Source of the DNA: Xestospongia bergquistia
Lineage: Eukaryota; Porifera; Demospongiae; Haplosclerida; Petrosiidae
Assembly (NCBI GenBank): GCA_963965975.1
Contig: OZ014418.1
Coordinates: 4,600,775-4,664,774, forward strand
Direction: 5' to 3'
DNA length: 64,000 bases
In this document: positions 37,501 to 49,823 of the stretch, piece after piece
Layout of the letters: every line of letters begins with the position of its first letter
Numbering within the stretch: position 1 is the stretch's first letter
Notes under the pieces: generated by a model
What the model was told of the DNA's origin: nothing
Databases searched by the model: none
Seen by the model: only the letters and a program-made list of their open reading frames with translations
Made by a program: the position numbers and the translations under genes

Positions 37501-40200
37501 GGTTTGCATTAACACTCTAAAGTCTTTAAATTAAAGACTTTAGAAGGTTTAGACTATTGAGCGAAGTTTGTAAAGTAAACTGATCAGTCTAAAGGACTCT
37601 ATGAAACTAACTAAACAAACTGCTATTAACAGTTTAGTAAGTTCGTTTGCATGAACGCTCTGAAGTCTTTAATTTAAAGAATTTAGAAGGTTTAGAGTAT
37701 TGAGTGAAGTTTATAAAGTAAACTGCTCAGTCTAAAGGACTCTATGGGACTAAAGTAATGAACTGCTACTAACAGTTTAGTAAGTTTGTTTGCATTAACG
37801 CTCTAAAGTCTTTAATTGAAAGACTTTAGAAGGTTTAGAGTATTGAGTGACGTTTATAAAGTAAACAGCTCAGTCTAAAGGGGTCTATGAAACTAAGTAA
37901 ATAAACTGCTGTTAACAGTTTAGTTAGTTGGTTTGCATTAACGCTCAAAAGTCTTTAAATTAAAGACTCTATAACGTTTAGACTATTGAGTGAAGTTTGT
38001 AAAGTAACTGATTGGTCTAAAGGACTCTATGGGACTAACTAAATAAACTATTATCAACAGTTTAGTAAGTTAGTTTGTGATAACACTCTAAAGTCTTTTA
38101 TTTAAAGACTTTAGAAGGTTTAGACTATTGAGTAAAGTTTATAAAGTAAACTGCTCAGTCTAAAGACTCTATGGTATTAAAGAAATAAACTGCTATTAAC
38201 AGTTTAGTAAGTTGGTTTGCATTAATCCTCTAAAGTCATTAATTTAATGACTTTAGAAGGTTTAGAGTATTGAGTGAAGTTTGTAAAGTAAACTGATAGG
38301 TCTAAAGGACTCTATGGGACTAACTAAATTAACTGCTATTAACAGTTTAGTAAGTTTGTTTGCATTAACACTCTAAAGTCTTTAATTTAAAGACTTTAGA
38401 AGGTTTAAACTCTTGAGTAAAGTTTATAAAGTAAACTGCTCAGTCTAAAGGACTCTATGGGACTAAAGAAATAAACTGCTATTAACAGTTTAGTAAGTTG
38501 GTTTGCATTAACCCTCTAAAGTGTTTAATTTAAAGACTTTAGAACGTTTAGACTATTGAGTGAAGTTTTTTAAAGTAAACTGATAGGTCTAAAGGACTCT
38601 ATGGGACTAACTAAATTAACTGCTATTAACAGTTTAGTAAGTTGGTTTGCATTAACACTCTAAAGTCTTTAAATTAAAGACTTTAGAAGGTTTAAACTAT
38701 TGAGTAAATTTTATAAAGTAAACTGCTCAGTCTAAAGGACTCTATGGGACTAAAGAAATAAACTGCTATTAACAGTTTAGTAAGTTGGTTTGCATTAACA
38801 CTCTAAAGTCTTTAATTTAAAGACTTTAGAAGGTTTAGACTATTGGGTAAATTTTGTAAGGTAGACTGCTAAGTTTAAAGGATTCTATGGGACTACTGGA
38901 ATGAACTGCTCTTAACAGTTCAGTAAGTTGGTTTGCATTAACACTCTAAAACTTTAAATTAAAGACTTTAGAAGGTTTAGACTATTGAGCGAAGTTTATA
39001 AAGTAAACTGGACAGTCTAAAGGACTCTATGAAACTAACTAAATAAACTGTTATTAACAGTTTAGTAAGTTCGTCTGCATTAACACTCTAATATCTTTAA
39101 TTTAAAGACTTTAGAAGGTTTAGACTGTTGAGTAAAGTTTATAAAGTAAACTGCTCAGTGTAAGAAACTCAATGGGACTAAAGAAATACACTGCTATTAA
39201 CAGTTTAGTAAGTTTGTTTGCGTTAACGCTCTAAAGTCTTTAATTTAAAGACTTTAGAATGTTTAGAGTATTGAGTGAATTTTTTAAAGTAAACAGCTCA
39301 GTCTAAAGGGCTCTATCAAGCAAACTAAATAAACTGCTGTTAACAGTTTAGTAAGTTGGATTGCATTAACACTCAAAATTCTTTAAATTAAAGACTCTAT
39401 AAGGTTTGGACTACTGAGTGAAGTTTGTAAAGTAAACTGATAGGTCTAAAGGACTCTATGGGACTAACTAAATAAACTACTATTAACAGTTTAGTAAGTT
39501 AGTTTGTGATAACACTCTAAAGTCTTTATTTTAAAGACTTTAGAAGGTTTAGACTATTGAGTAATGTTTATAAAGTAAACTGCTCAGTCTAAAGGACTCT
39601 ATGGGACTAAAGAAATAAACTGCTATTAACAGTATAGTAAGGTGGTTTGCATCAACCCTCTAAAGTCTTTAATTTAAATTCCTTAGAAGGTTTAGACTAT
39701 TTAGTGAAGTTTGTAAAGTAAACTGATAGGTCTAAAGGACTCCATGGGACTAACTAAATTAACTGCTATTAACAGTTTAGTAAGTTGGTTAGCATTAACA
39801 CTCTGAAGTCTTTAAATTGAAGACTTTAGAAGGTTTAAACTATTGAATAAAGTTTATAAATAAACTGCTAAGTCTAAAGGACTCTATGGGACTAAACGAA
39901 TAAACTGCTATTAACAGTTCAGTAAGATGGTTTGCATGAACACTTTAAAGTCTTTAATTTAAAGACTTTAGAAGGTTTAGACTATTGGGTAAAGTTTATA
40001 AGGTAGATTGCTAAGTTTAAAGGACTCTATGGGACTAAGGAAATGAACTGCTATTAACAGTTCAGTAAGTTTGTTTGCATTAACACTCTAAAGTCTTTAA
40101 ATTAAAGACTTTAGAAGGTTTAGACTATTGAGCGAAGTTTATAAAGTAAACTGCTCAGTCTAAAGGACTCTATGAAACTAACTAAATAAACTGTTATTAA
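34549..40200 (+). repeat. 18-mer higher-order repeat (about 2,571 bp), two copies plus a partial third
   Basis: The boundary mark ACTATTTAGTGAA occurs at about 34,550, 37,122 and 39,692. Inside, marks repeat at 2,570-2,572 bp: GGGCTAAC (34,604 and 37,176), E (35,309 and 37,880; 36,738 and 39,308), F (35,505 and 38,076; 36,935 and 39,505) and GAAGTTTTTTAAAG (35,991 and 38,562). The partial third copy keeps CAGTAAGATGG and a G monomer, then diverges near 40.2 kb. The copies are visibly diverged, so this is older than the 7-mer and 15-mer duplications. Confidence 0.82.
36960..37420 (+). repeat. Local dimer duplication carrying the AGTCGAAACGACT variant
   Basis: Two successive two-monomer blocks, at about 36,960-37,245 and 37,245-37,420, share AATTTATAGACTT, a TACACTGCTCA entry, AGTCGAAACGACT (37,016 and 37,300) and CAGTAAGRTGG. 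The step is 284 bp. The matching position of 18-mer copy 1 (34,729) has the variant only once. The extra dimer therefore arose in or before copy 2, and the first copy may have lost or never had it. Confidence 0.65.
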
Positions 40201-40300
40201 CAGTTTAGTAAGTTTGTTTGCATTAACACTCTCAAGTCTTTAATTTAAAGACTTTAGAAGGTTTAGAGTATTGAGTGAAGGTTATAAAGTAAACAGCTCA

Positions 40301-40443
40301 GTCTAAAGGGCTCTATGAAACTAACTAAATAAAGTGCTGTTAACAGTTTAGTAAGTTGTTTTGCATTAACACTTAAAAGTCTTTAAATTAAAGACTTTAT
40401 AAGGTTTAGACTATTGAGTGAAGTTTGTAAAGTAAACTGATAG
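40301..40443 (+). repeat. Subtype E monomer (AAAGGGCTC variant)
   Basis: Subtype E is entered by AAACAGCTCAGTCTAAAGGG, then CTCTATGAAACTAACTAAA and AACTGCTGTTAACAGTT. The last is a perfect dyad, unlike the usual CTATTAAC form. E has ACTYAAAAGTC before a main palindrome that is A-centred, and usually a damaged right arm (AAAGACTTTATAAGG). Copies lie at 0.7, 2.45, 5.6 and 7.2 kb, then none until 34.3 kb, then about 22 up to 62.8 kb. In many later copies E is followed directly by F. Confidence 0.87.
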
Positions 40444-40586
40444 GTCTAAAGGACTCTATGGGACTAACTAAATAAACTATTATTAACAGTTTAGTAAGTT
40501 AGTTTGTGATAACACTCTAAAGTCTTTAATTTAAAGACTTTAGAAGGTTTAGACGATTGAGTAAAGTTTATAAAGTAAACTGGTCA
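40444..40586 (+). repeat. Subtype F monomer (TTTGTGATAACAC variant)
   Basis: Subtype F carries AAACTATTATTAACAG and AGTTTGTGATAACACTC in place of the usual GGTTTGCATTAACACTC. It usually follows E directly; in several right-hand copies E and F features are fused in one monomer. The marker TGTGATAAC occurs at 935, 2,650, 7,365 and 9,509, then not again until 31,791, and then at about 20 sites up to 62,862. Spacings between neighbouring F copies are whole-monomer multiples (999-1,001, 1,141, 1,429-1,430 and 1,714-1,716 bp), which makes F a good ruler for the higher-order structure. Confidence 0.87.
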
Positions 40587-42302
40587 GTCTAAAGGACTCT
40601 ATGGGACTAAAGAAATAAACTGCTATTAACAGTTCAGTAAGTTGGTTTGCATTAATCCTCTTAAGTCTTTAATTTAAACACTTTAGAAGGTTTAAACTAT
40701 TGAGTAAAGTTTATAAAGTAAACTGCTCAGTCTAAAGGACTCTATGGGACTAAAGAAATAAACTGCTATTAACAGCTTAGTACGTTTGTTTGCATTAACA
40801 CTCTAAAGTCTTTAATTTAAAGACTTTAGAAGGTTTAGACTATTGGGTGAAGTTTATATGGTAGACTGCTAAATTTAAAGGACTCTATGGGACTAAAGAA
40901 ATGAACTGCTATTAACAGTTCAGTAAGTTGGTTTGTATTAACACTCTAAAGTCTTTAAATTAAAGACTTTAGAAGGTTTAGACTATTGAGCGAAGTTTAT
41001 AAAATAAACTGTTCAGTCTAAAGAACTGTATGAAACTAACAAAATAAACTGTTATTAACAGTTTAGTAAGTTCGATTGCATTAACACTCTAAAGTCTTTA
41101 ATTTAATAACATTAGAAGGTTTAGACTATTGAGTAAAGTTTATAAAGTAAACTGCTCAGTCTAAAGGACTCTATGGGACTAAAGATGTAAACTGCTATTA
41201 ACATTTTAGTAAGTTTGTTTGCATTAACGCACTGAAGTCTTAAATTTAAAGACTTTAGAAGGTTTAGAGTATTGATTGAAGTTTATGAAGTAAACAGCTA
41301 AGTCTAAAGGGCTCTATGAAACTAACTAAATAAACTGCTGTTAACAGTTTAGTAAGTTGGTTTGCATTAACACTTAAAAGTCATTAAATTAAAGACTTTA
41401 TAAGGTTTAGACTATTGAGTGAATTTTGTAAAGTAAAATGATAGGTCTAAAAGACTCTATGGGACTAACTAAATCAGCTATTATTAACAGTGTAGTAAGT
41501 TAGTTTGTGATAACACTCTAAAGTCTTTAATTTAAAGACTTTAGAAGGCTGAGACTATTGAGTAAAGTTTATAAAGTAAACTGCTCAGTCTAAAGTACTC
41601 TATGGGACTAAAGAAATAAACTGCTATTAACAGTTTAGTAAGTTGGTTTGCATTAACCCTCTAAAGTCTTTAATTTAAAGACTTTAGAAGGTTTTGACTA
41701 TTGAGTGAAGTTTGTAAAGTAAACTGATAGGTTTAAAGGACTCTATGGGACTAACTAAATTAACTGCTATTAAAAGTTTAGTAAGTTTGTTTGCATTAAC
41801 ACTCTAAAGTCTGCAATTTAAAGACTTTAGAAGGTTTAAACTATTGAGTAAAGTTTATAAAGTAAACTGCTCAGTCTAAAGGACTCTATGGGACTAAAGA
41901 AATAAACTGCTATTAACAGTTTAGTAAGTTTGTTTGCATTAACACTCTAAAGTCTTTAATTTAAAGACTTTAGAAGGTTTAGACTATTGAGTGAAGTTTG
42001 TAAAGTAAACTGATAGGTCTAAAGGACTCTATGGGACTAACTAAATAAACTGCTATTAACAGTTTAGTAAGTTGGTTTGCATTAACCCTCTAAAGTCTTT
42101 AATTTAAAGACTTTAGAAGGTTTAGACTATTGAGTGAAGTTGTTAAAATAAAGTGATAGGTCTAAAGGACTCTATGGGACTAACTAAATTAACTGCTATT
42201 AACAGTTTAGTAAGTTGGTTTGCATTAACACTCTAAAGTCTTTAATTTAAAGACTTTAGAAGGTTTAAACTATTGAGTAAAGTTTATAAAGTAAACTGCT
42301 CA

Positions 42303-42445
42303 GTCTAAAGGACTCTATGGGACTAAAGAAATAAACTGCTATTAACAGTTTAGTAAGTTGGATTGCATTAACCCTCTAAAGTCTTTAATTTAAAGACTTT
42401 AGAAGGTTTAGACTATTGAGTGAAGTTTGTAAAGTAAACTGATAG
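42303..42445 (+). repeat. Subtype B monomer (reference copy)
   Basis: This is a 143-bp copy of the second half of the basic dimer. It is entered by GCTCAGTCTAAAGG and has GGGACTAAAGAAATAAACTG. It usually carries TTAACCCTC just before the main palindrome where A has TTAACACTC. It ends GAAGTTTGTAAAGTAAACTGATAG. It differs from A at about 10 positions, clustered in the AACTAAATTAAC/AAAGAAATAAAC segment and in the last 40 bases. B is the commonest subtype and appears throughout the window. Confidence 0.9.
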
Positions 42446-42588
42446 GTCTAAAGGACTCTATGGGACTAACTAAATTAACTGCTATTAACAGTTTAGTAAG
42501 TTCGTTTGCATTAACACTCTAAAGTCTTTAATTTAATTACTTTAGAAGGTTTAATCTATTGAGTAAAGTTTATAAAGTAAACTGCTCA
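42446..42588 (+). repeat. Subtype A monomer (reference copy)
   Basis: This is a clean 143-bp copy of subtype A, counted from GTCTAAAGG to the next GTCTAAAGG. Its marks are the entry GATAGGTCTAAAGG (inherited from the preceding monomer's tail GAAGTTTGTAAAG), then GGGACTAACTAAATTAACTG, and a tail ending GTTTATAAAGTAAACTGCTCA. A variant A' has AACTAAATAAACTG. A alternates with B to form the basic dimer, for example at 41,731, 41,874, 42,017, 42,160, 42,303 and 42,446, all exactly 143 bp apart. The subtype names are mine. Confidence 0.9.
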
Positions 42589-43249
42589 GTCTAAAGGACA
42601 CTATGGGACTAAAGAAATAAACTGCTATTAACAGATTAGTAAGTTGGTTTGCATTAACACTCTAAAGTCTTTATTTTAAAAACTTTGGAAAGTTTAGATT
42701 TTGAGTAAAGTTTATAAAGTAAACTGCTCAATCTAAAGGACTCTATGGGACTAAAGAAATAAACTGCTATTAAAAGTTCAGTAAGTTCGTTTATATTAAC
42801 AGTCAAAAGTCTTTAAATTAAAGAGTTTTGAATGTTTAGACTATTGAGTGAAGTTTATAAAGTAAACTGGTCAGTCTAAAGGACTCTATGAAACTAACTA
42901 AATAAACTGTTATTACTAGTTTAGTAAGTTGGTTTGCATTAACCCTCTAAAGTCTTTAATTTAAAGACTTTAGAAGAATTAGACGATTGAGTGAAGTTTG
43001 TAAAGTAAACTGATAGGTCTAAAGGACTCTATGGGACTAACTAAATAAACTGCTATTAACAGTTCAGTAAGTTGGTTTGCATTAACACTCTAAAGTCTTT
43101 AATTTAAAGACTTTAGAAGGTTTAAACTATTGAGTAAAGTTTATAAAGTAAACTGCTCAGTCTAAAGGACTCTATGGGACTAAAGAAATAAACTGCTATG
43201 AACAGTTTAGTAAGTTGGTTTGCATTAACACTCTAAAGTCTTTAATTTA

Positions 43250-44450
43250 AAGACTTTAGAAAGTTTAGATTTTGAGTGAAGTTTATAAAGTAAACTGCTC
43301 AATCTAAAGGACTCTATGCGACTAAAGAAATAATCTGCTATTGAAAGTTCAGTAAGTTGGTTTATATTAACAGTGAAAAGTCTTTAAATTAAAGAGTTTT
43401 GAATGTTTAGACTATTGAGTAAAGTTTATAAAGTAAACTGGTCAGTCTAAAGGACTCTATGAAACTAACTAAATAAACTGTTATTACTAGTTTAGTAAGT
43501 TGGCTTGCATTAACCCTCTAAAGTCTTTAATTTAAAGACTTTAGAAGGATTAGACTATTGAGTGAAGTTTGTGAAGTAAACTGATAGGTCTAAAGGACTC
43601 TGTGGGACTAAATAAATAAACTGCTATTAACAGTTCAGTAAGTTGGTTTGCATTAACACTCTAAAGTCTTTAATATAAAGACTTTAGAAGGTTTAAACTA
43701 TTGAGTAAAGTTTATAAAGTAAACTGCTCAGTCTAAAGGACTCTATGGGACTAAAGAAATAAACTGCTATTAACAGTTTAGTAAGTTGGTTTGCATTAAC
43801 ACTCTAAAGTCTTTAATTTAAAGACTTTAGAAGGTTTAGACTATTGGGTAAAGTTTATAAGGTAGACTGCTAAGTTTAAAGGACTCTATGGGACTAAAGA
43901 AATGAACTGCTATTAACAGTTCAGTAAGTTGGTTTGCATTAACACTCTAAAGTCTTTAAATTAAATACTTTAGAAGGTTTAGACTATTAAGCGAAGTTTA
44001 TAAAGTAAACTGGTCAGTCTAAAGGACTCTATGAAACTAACTAAATAAACTGCTATTAACAGTTTAGTAAGTTCGTTTGCATTAACACTGTAAGTCTTTA
44101 ATTTAAAGACTTTAGAAGGTTTAGACTATTGAGTAATGTTTATAAAGTAAACTGCTCAGTGTAAAGGACTCTACGGGACTAAAGAAATAAACTGCTATTA
44201 ACAGTTTAGTAAGTTTGTTTACATTAACGCTCTAAAGTCTTTAATTTAAAGACTTCAGAAGATTTAGAGTATTGATTGTAGTTTATAAAGTAGACAGCTC
44301 AGTCTGAAGGGCTCTATGAAACTAACTAAATAAACTGCTGTTAACAGTCTAGTAAGTTGGTTTTCATTAAGACTCAAAAGTCTTTAAATTAAAGACTTTA
44401 GAGGGTTTAGACTATTGAGTGAAATTTGTAAGGTAAACTGATAGGTCTAA
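43250..44450 (+). repeat. Segmental repeat Q, copy 1 (partner at 51.1-52.3 kb)
   Basis: This segment matches 51.1-52.3 kb at a shift of 7,852-7,853 bp (55 monomers). The marks are TAATCTGCT with AACAGTGAAAAGTC (43,332 and 51,184), GGCTTGCATTAACC in C, a G monomer, TTTACATTAACGC, AAAGACTTCAGAAG and an E followed by TTTCATTAAGACTC (44,309 and 52,162). The shift is about 430 bp (3 monomers) larger than that of segment P, so monomers were gained between the two blocks after or during duplication. Confidence 0.78.
43874..44016 (+). repeat. Subtype G monomer (GGTAGACTGCTAAG entry)
   Basis: Subtype G is entered by GGTAGACTGCTAAGTTTAAA; the preceding monomer ends ATTGGGTAAAGTTTATAA. It has GGGACTAAAGAAATGAACTG and CAGTTCAGTAAG. 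Its main palindrome is usually A-centred (CTTTAAATTAAAG). One copy lies at about 300, then I see none until about 18.3 kb. From there about 30 copies run to 62.4 kb. G is generally followed by C or by a C-like monomer entered by GGTCAGTCTAAAGG. Confidence 0.85.
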
Positions 44451-44871
44451 AGGACTCTATGGGACTAACTAAATTAACTGCTATTAACAGTTTAGTAAGT
44501 TTGTTTGCATTAACACTCTAAAGTCTTTAATTTAAAGACTTTAGAAGGTCTAATCCATTGAGTAATGTTTATAAAGTAAACTGCTCAGTCTAAAGGACTC
44601 AATGGGACTAAAGAAATAAACTGCTATTAACAGTTTAGTAAGTTGGTTTGCATTAACACTCTAAAGTCTTTATTTTAAAAACTTTAGAAAGTTTAGATTT
44701 TGAGTAAAGTTTATAAAGTAAACTGCTCAATCTAAAGGACTCTATGGGACTAAAGAAATAAACTGCTATTAAAAGTTCAGTAAGTTTGTTCATATTAACA
44801 ATCAAAGTCTTTAAATTAAAGAGTTTTGAATGTTTAGACTATTGAGTGAAGTTTATAAAGTAAACTGGTCA

Positions 44872-45014
44872 GTCTAAAGGACTCTATGAAACTAACTAAA
44901 TAAACTGTTATTACTAGTTTAGTAAGTTGGTTTGCATTAACCCTCTAAAGTCTTTAATTTAAAGACTTTAGAAGGATTAGACGATTGAGTGAAGTTTGTA
45001 AAGTAAACTGATAG
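44872..45014 (+). repeat. Subtype C monomer (TTATTACTAG variant, ACTAGT site)
   Basis: Subtype C is entered by GGTCAGTCTAAAGG, has CTCTATGAAACTAACTAAA, and replaces TTAACAGTTT with TTACTAGTTT. This breaks the second dyad and creates the hexamer ACTAGT. It normally ends GAAGGATTAGAC. I found about 28 copies with ACTAGT between 1.77 and 52.8 kb, with none from 33.8 to 42.9 kb and none after 52.8 kb. One further copy near 28,050 reads TTACCAG and has lost the site. C follows D in D-cassettes and follows G in the 4-mer. Confidence 0.88.
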
Positions 45015-45900
45015 GTCTAAAGGACTCTATGGGACTAACTAAATAAACTGCTATTAACAGTTCAGTAAGTTGGTTTGCATTAACACTCTAAAGTCTTCAA
45101 TTTAAAGACTTTAGAAGGTTTAAACTATTGAGTAAATTTTATAAAGTAAACTACTCAGTCTAAAGGACTCTATGGGACTAAAGAAATAAACTGCTATTAA
45201 CAGTTTAGTAAGTTTGTTTGCATTAACACTCTAAAGTCTTTAATTTAAAGACTTTAGAAGGTTTAGACTGTTGAGTGAAGTTTGTAAAGTAAACTGATAG
45301 GTCTAAAGGACTCTATGGGACTAACTAAATAAACTGCCATTAACAGTTTAGTAAGTTGGTTTGCATTAACACTCTAAAGTCTTTAATATAAAGACTTTAG
45401 AGGGTTTAAACTATTGAGTAAAGTTATAAAGTAAACTGCTCAGTCTAAAGGACTCTATGGGACTAAAGAAATAAACTGCTATGAACAGTTTAGTAAGTTG
45501 GTTTGCATTAACACTCTAAAGTCTTTAATTTAAAGACTTTAGAAGGTTTAGACTATTGGGTAAAGTTTATAAGGTAGACTGCTAAGTTTAAAGGACTCTA
45601 TGTTACTAAAGAAATGAACTGCTATTAACAGTTCAGTAAGTTGGTTTGCATTAACACTCTAAAGTCTTTAAATTAAATACTTTAGAAGCTTTAGACTATA
45701 GAGCGAAGTTTATAAAGTAAACTGGTCAGTCTAAAGGACTCTATGAAACTAACTAAATAAAATGCTATTAACAGTTTAGTAAGTTCGTTTGCATTAACAC
45801 TCTAAAGTCTTTAATTTAAAGACTTTAGAAGGTTTAGACTATTGAGTAATGTTTATACAGTAAACTGCTCAGTGTAAAGGACTCTACGGGACTAAAGAAA

Positions 45901-45960
45901 TAAACTGCTATTAACAGTTTAGTTTGTTTAAATTAACGCTCTAAAGTCTTTAATTTAAAG
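45901..45960 (+). repeat. Monomer with short internal deletion
   Basis: After CAGTTTAG this monomer goes straight to TTTGTTTAAATTAACG. The related monomer near 44,200 has CAGTTTAGTAAGTTTGTTTA then CATTAACG. Four bases (TAAG) are missing and one base is changed. The loss explains most of the short spacing of 1,709 bp, instead of about 1,714, between the flanking E monomers. Confidence 0.7.
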
Positions 45961-47202
45961 ACTTTAGAAGGTTTAGAGTATTGAGTGTAGTGTATAAAGT
46001 AAACAGCTCAGTCTAAAGGGCTCTATAAAACTAACTAAATAAACTGCTGTTAACAGTTTAGTAAGTTGGTTTTCATTAAGACTCAAAAGTCTTTAAATTA
46101 AAGACTTTAGAGGGTTTAGACTATTGAGTGAAGTTTGTAAGGTAAACTGAGGGGTCTAAAGGACTCTATGGGACTAACTAAATAAACTATTATTAACAGT
46201 TTAGTAAGTTAGTTTGTGATAACACTCTAAAGTCTTTAATTTAAAGACTTTAGAAGGTTTAGACTATTGAGAAAAGTTTATAAAGTAAACTGGTCAGTCT
46301 AAAGGACTCTACGGGACTAAAGAAATAAACTGCTATTAACAGTTTAGTAAGTTGGTTTGCATTAACCCTCTAAAGTCTTTAATTTAAAGACTTTAGAAGG
46401 TTTAGACTATTGAGTGAAGTTGTTAAAATAAACTGATAGGTCTAAAGGACTCTATGCAACTAACTAAATTAACTGCTATTAACAGTTTAGTAAGTTTGTT
46501 TGCATTAACACTCTAAAGTCTTTAATTTAAAGACTTTAGAAGGTTTAATCTATTGAGTAAAGTTTATAAAGTAAACTGCTCAGTCTAAAGGACTCTATGG
46601 GACTAAAGAAATAAACTGCTATTGACAGTTTAGTAAGTTGGTTTGCATTAACACTCTAAAGTCTTTATTTTAAAAACTTTAGAAAGTTAGATTTTGAGTA
46701 AAGTTTATAAAGTAAACTGCTCAATCTAAAGGACTCTATGGGACTAAAGAAATAAACTGCTATTAAAAGTTCAGGAAGTTTGTTTATATTAGCAGTCAAA
46801 CGTCTTTAAATTAAAGAGTTTTGAATGTTTAGACTATTGAGTGAAGTTTATAAAGTAAACTGGTCAGTCTAAAGGACTCTATGAAACTAACTAAATAAAC
46901 TGTTATTACTAGTTTAGTAACTTGGTTTGCATTAACCCTCTAAAGTCTTTAATTTAAAGACTTTAGAAGGATTAGACGATTGAGTGAAGTTTGTAAAGTA
47001 AACTGATAGGTCTAAAGGACTCTATGGGACTAACTAAATAAACTGCTATTAACAGTTCAGTAAGTTGGTTAGCATTAACACTCTAAAGTCTTTAATATAA
47101 AGACTTTAGAATGTTTAAACTATTGAGTAAAGTTTATGAAGTAAACTGCTCAGTCTAAAGGACTCTATGGCACTAATGAAATAAACTGCTCTAATCAGTT
47201 TA

Positions 47203-49423
47203 GTAAGTTGGTTAGCATTAACACTCTAAAGTCTTTAAAATAAAGACTTTAGAAGGTTTAAACTATTGAATAAAGTTTATAAAGTAAACTGCTCAGTCTA
47301 AAGGACTCTATGGGACTAAACAAATAAACTGCTATTAACAGTTCAGTAAGATGGTTTGCATTAACACTTTAAAGTGTTTAATTTAAAGACTTTAGAAGGT
47401 TTAGACTATTGGGTAAAGTTTATAAGGTAGATTGCTAAGTTTAAAGGACTCTATGGGACTAAAGAAATGAACTGCTATTAACAGTTCAGTAAGTTTGTTT
47501 GCATTAACACTCTAAAGTCTTTAAATTAAAGACTTTAGAAGGTTTAGACTATTGAGGGAAGTTTATAAAGTAAACTGGTCAGTCTAAAGGACTCTATGAA
47601 ACTAACTAAATAAATTGTTATTAACAGTTTAGTAAGTTGGTTTGCATTAACACTCTCAAGTCTTGATTTAAAGACTTTAGAAGGTTTAGAGTATTGAGTG
47701 AAGGTTATAAAGTAAACAGCTCAGTCTAAAGGGCTCTATGAAACTAACTAAATAAACTGCTGTTAACAGTTTAGTAAGTTGTTTTGCATTAACACTTAAA
47801 AGTCTTTAAATTAAAGACTTTATAAGGTTTAGACTATTGAGTGAAGTTTGTAAAGTAAACTGATAGGTCTAAAGGACTCTATGGGACTAACTAAATAAAC
47901 TATTATTAACAGTTTAGTAAGTTAGTTTGTGATAACACTCTAAAGTCTTTAATTTAAAGACTTTAGAAGGTTTAGACGATTGAGTAAAGTTTATAAAGTA
48001 AACTGGTCAGTCTAAAGGACTCTATGGGACTAAAGAAATAAACTGCTATTAACAGTTCAGTAAGTTGGTTTGCATTAATCCTCTAAAGTCTTTAATTTAA
48101 AGACTTTAGTAGTTTTAAACTATTGAGTAAAGTTTATAAAGTAAACTGCTCAGTCTAAAGGACTCTATGGGACTAAAGAAATAAACTGCTATTAACAGGT
48201 TAGTAAGTTTGTTTGCATTAACACTCTAAAGTCTTTAATTTAAAGACTTTAGAAGTTTTAGACTATTGGGTGAAGTTTATAAGGTAGACTGCTAAGTTTA
48301 AAGGACTCTATGGGACTAAAGAAATGAACTGCTATAAACAGTTCAGTAAAATGGTTTGCATTAACACTCTAAAGTCTTTAAATTAAAGACTTTAGAAGGT
48401 TTAGACAATTGAGCGTAGTTTATAAAATAAACTGTTCAGTCTAAAGAACTGTATGAAACTAACAAAATAAACTGTTATTAAAAGTTTAGTAAGTTCGTTT
48501 GCATTAACACTCTAAAGTCTTTAATTTAAAGACTTTAGAAGGTTTAGACTATTGAGTAAAGTTTATGAAGTAAACTGCTCAGTCTAAAGGACTCTATGGG
48601 ACTAAAATATAAACTGCTGTTAACAGTTTAGTAAGTTTGTTTGCATTAACGCACTGAAGTCTTAAATTTAAAGACTTTAGAAGGTTTAGAGTATTGATTG
48701 AAGTTTATAAAGTAAACAGCTAAGTCTAAAGGGCTCTATGAAACTAACTAAATAAACTGCTGTTAACAGTTTAGTAAGTTGGTTTGCATTAACACTTAAA
48801 AGTCTTTAAATTAAAGACTTTATAAGGTTTAGACTATTGAGTGAATTTTGTAAAGTAAAATGATAGGTCTAAAAGACTCTATGGGACTAACTAAATAAAC
48901 TATTATTAACAGTTTAGTAAGTTAGTTTGTGATAACACTCTAAAGTCTTTAATTTAAAGACTTTAGAAGGTTTAGAGTATTGAGTAAAGTTTATAAAGTA
49001 AACTGCTCAGTCTAAAGTACTCTATGGGACTAAAGAAATAAACTGCTATTAACAGTTTAGTAAGTTGGTTTCCATTAACCCTCTAAAGTCTTTAATTTAA
49101 AGACTTTAGAAGGTTTAGACTATTGAGTGAAGTTTGTAAAGTAAACTGATAGGTTTAAAGGACTCTATGGGACTAACTAAATTAACTGCTATTAACAGTT
49201 TAGTAAGTTGGTTTGCATTAACACTCTAAAGTCTTTAATTTAAAGACTTTAGAAGGTTTAAACTATTGAGTAAAGTTTATAAAGTAAACTGCTCAGTCTA
49301 AAGGACTCTATGGGACTAAAGAAATAAACTGCTATTAACAGTTTAGTAAGTTTGTTTGCATTAACACTCTAAAGTCTTTAATTTAAAGACTTTAGAAGGT
49401 TTAGACAATTGAGTGAAGTTTGT
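47203..49423 (+). repeat. Segmental repeat P, copy 2 (partner at 39,780-42,000)
   Basis: This is the second copy of the 52-monomer-spaced segment. The same mark order is present, with private changes such as CTCAAGTCTTGATTT, a small deletion relative to copy 1. Its right part (48.1-49.4 kb) was copied again 1,714 bp further on (49.8-51.07 kb), so that part exists three times in the window. Confidence 0.82.
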
Positions 49424-49823
49424 AAGGTAAACTGATAGGTCTAAAGGACTCTATGGGACTAACTAAATTAACTGCTATTAACAATTTAGTAAGTTGGTTT
49501 GCATTAACACTCTAAAGTCTTTAATTTAAAGACTTCAGAAGGTTTAGAGTATTGAGTAAAGTTTTTAAAGTAAACAGCTCAGTCTAAAGGGCTCTATGAA
49601 ACTAAATAAATAAACTGCTGTTAACAGTTTAGTAAGTTGGTTTTCATTAAGACTCAAAAGTCTTTAAATGAATGACTTTAGAGGGTTTAGACTATTGAGT
49701 GAAGTTTGTAAGGTAAACTGATAGGCCTAAAGGACTCTATGGGACTAACTAAATAAACTATTATTAACAGTTTAGTAAGTTAGTTTGGGATAACACTCTA
49801 AAGTCTTTAATTTAAAGACTTTA

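Larger units (their letters stand above)
39780..42000 (+). repeat. Segmental repeat P, copy 1 (partner at 47,203-49,423)
   Basis: This segment matches 47,203-49,423 at a shift of 7,423-7,424 bp (52 monomers). Shared rare marks are GGTTAGCATT (39,787 and 47,210), TATTGAATAAAG, CTCAAGTC (40,231 and 47,655), GAAGGTTATAAAG before E, ACTTAAAAGTC, GACGATTGAG, GAACTGTATGAAAC (41,025 and 48,448) and GCACTGAAGTCTTAAATTT. It contains two F monomers 1,001 bp apart, so it carries an internal 7-mer step as well. Confidence 0.82.
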
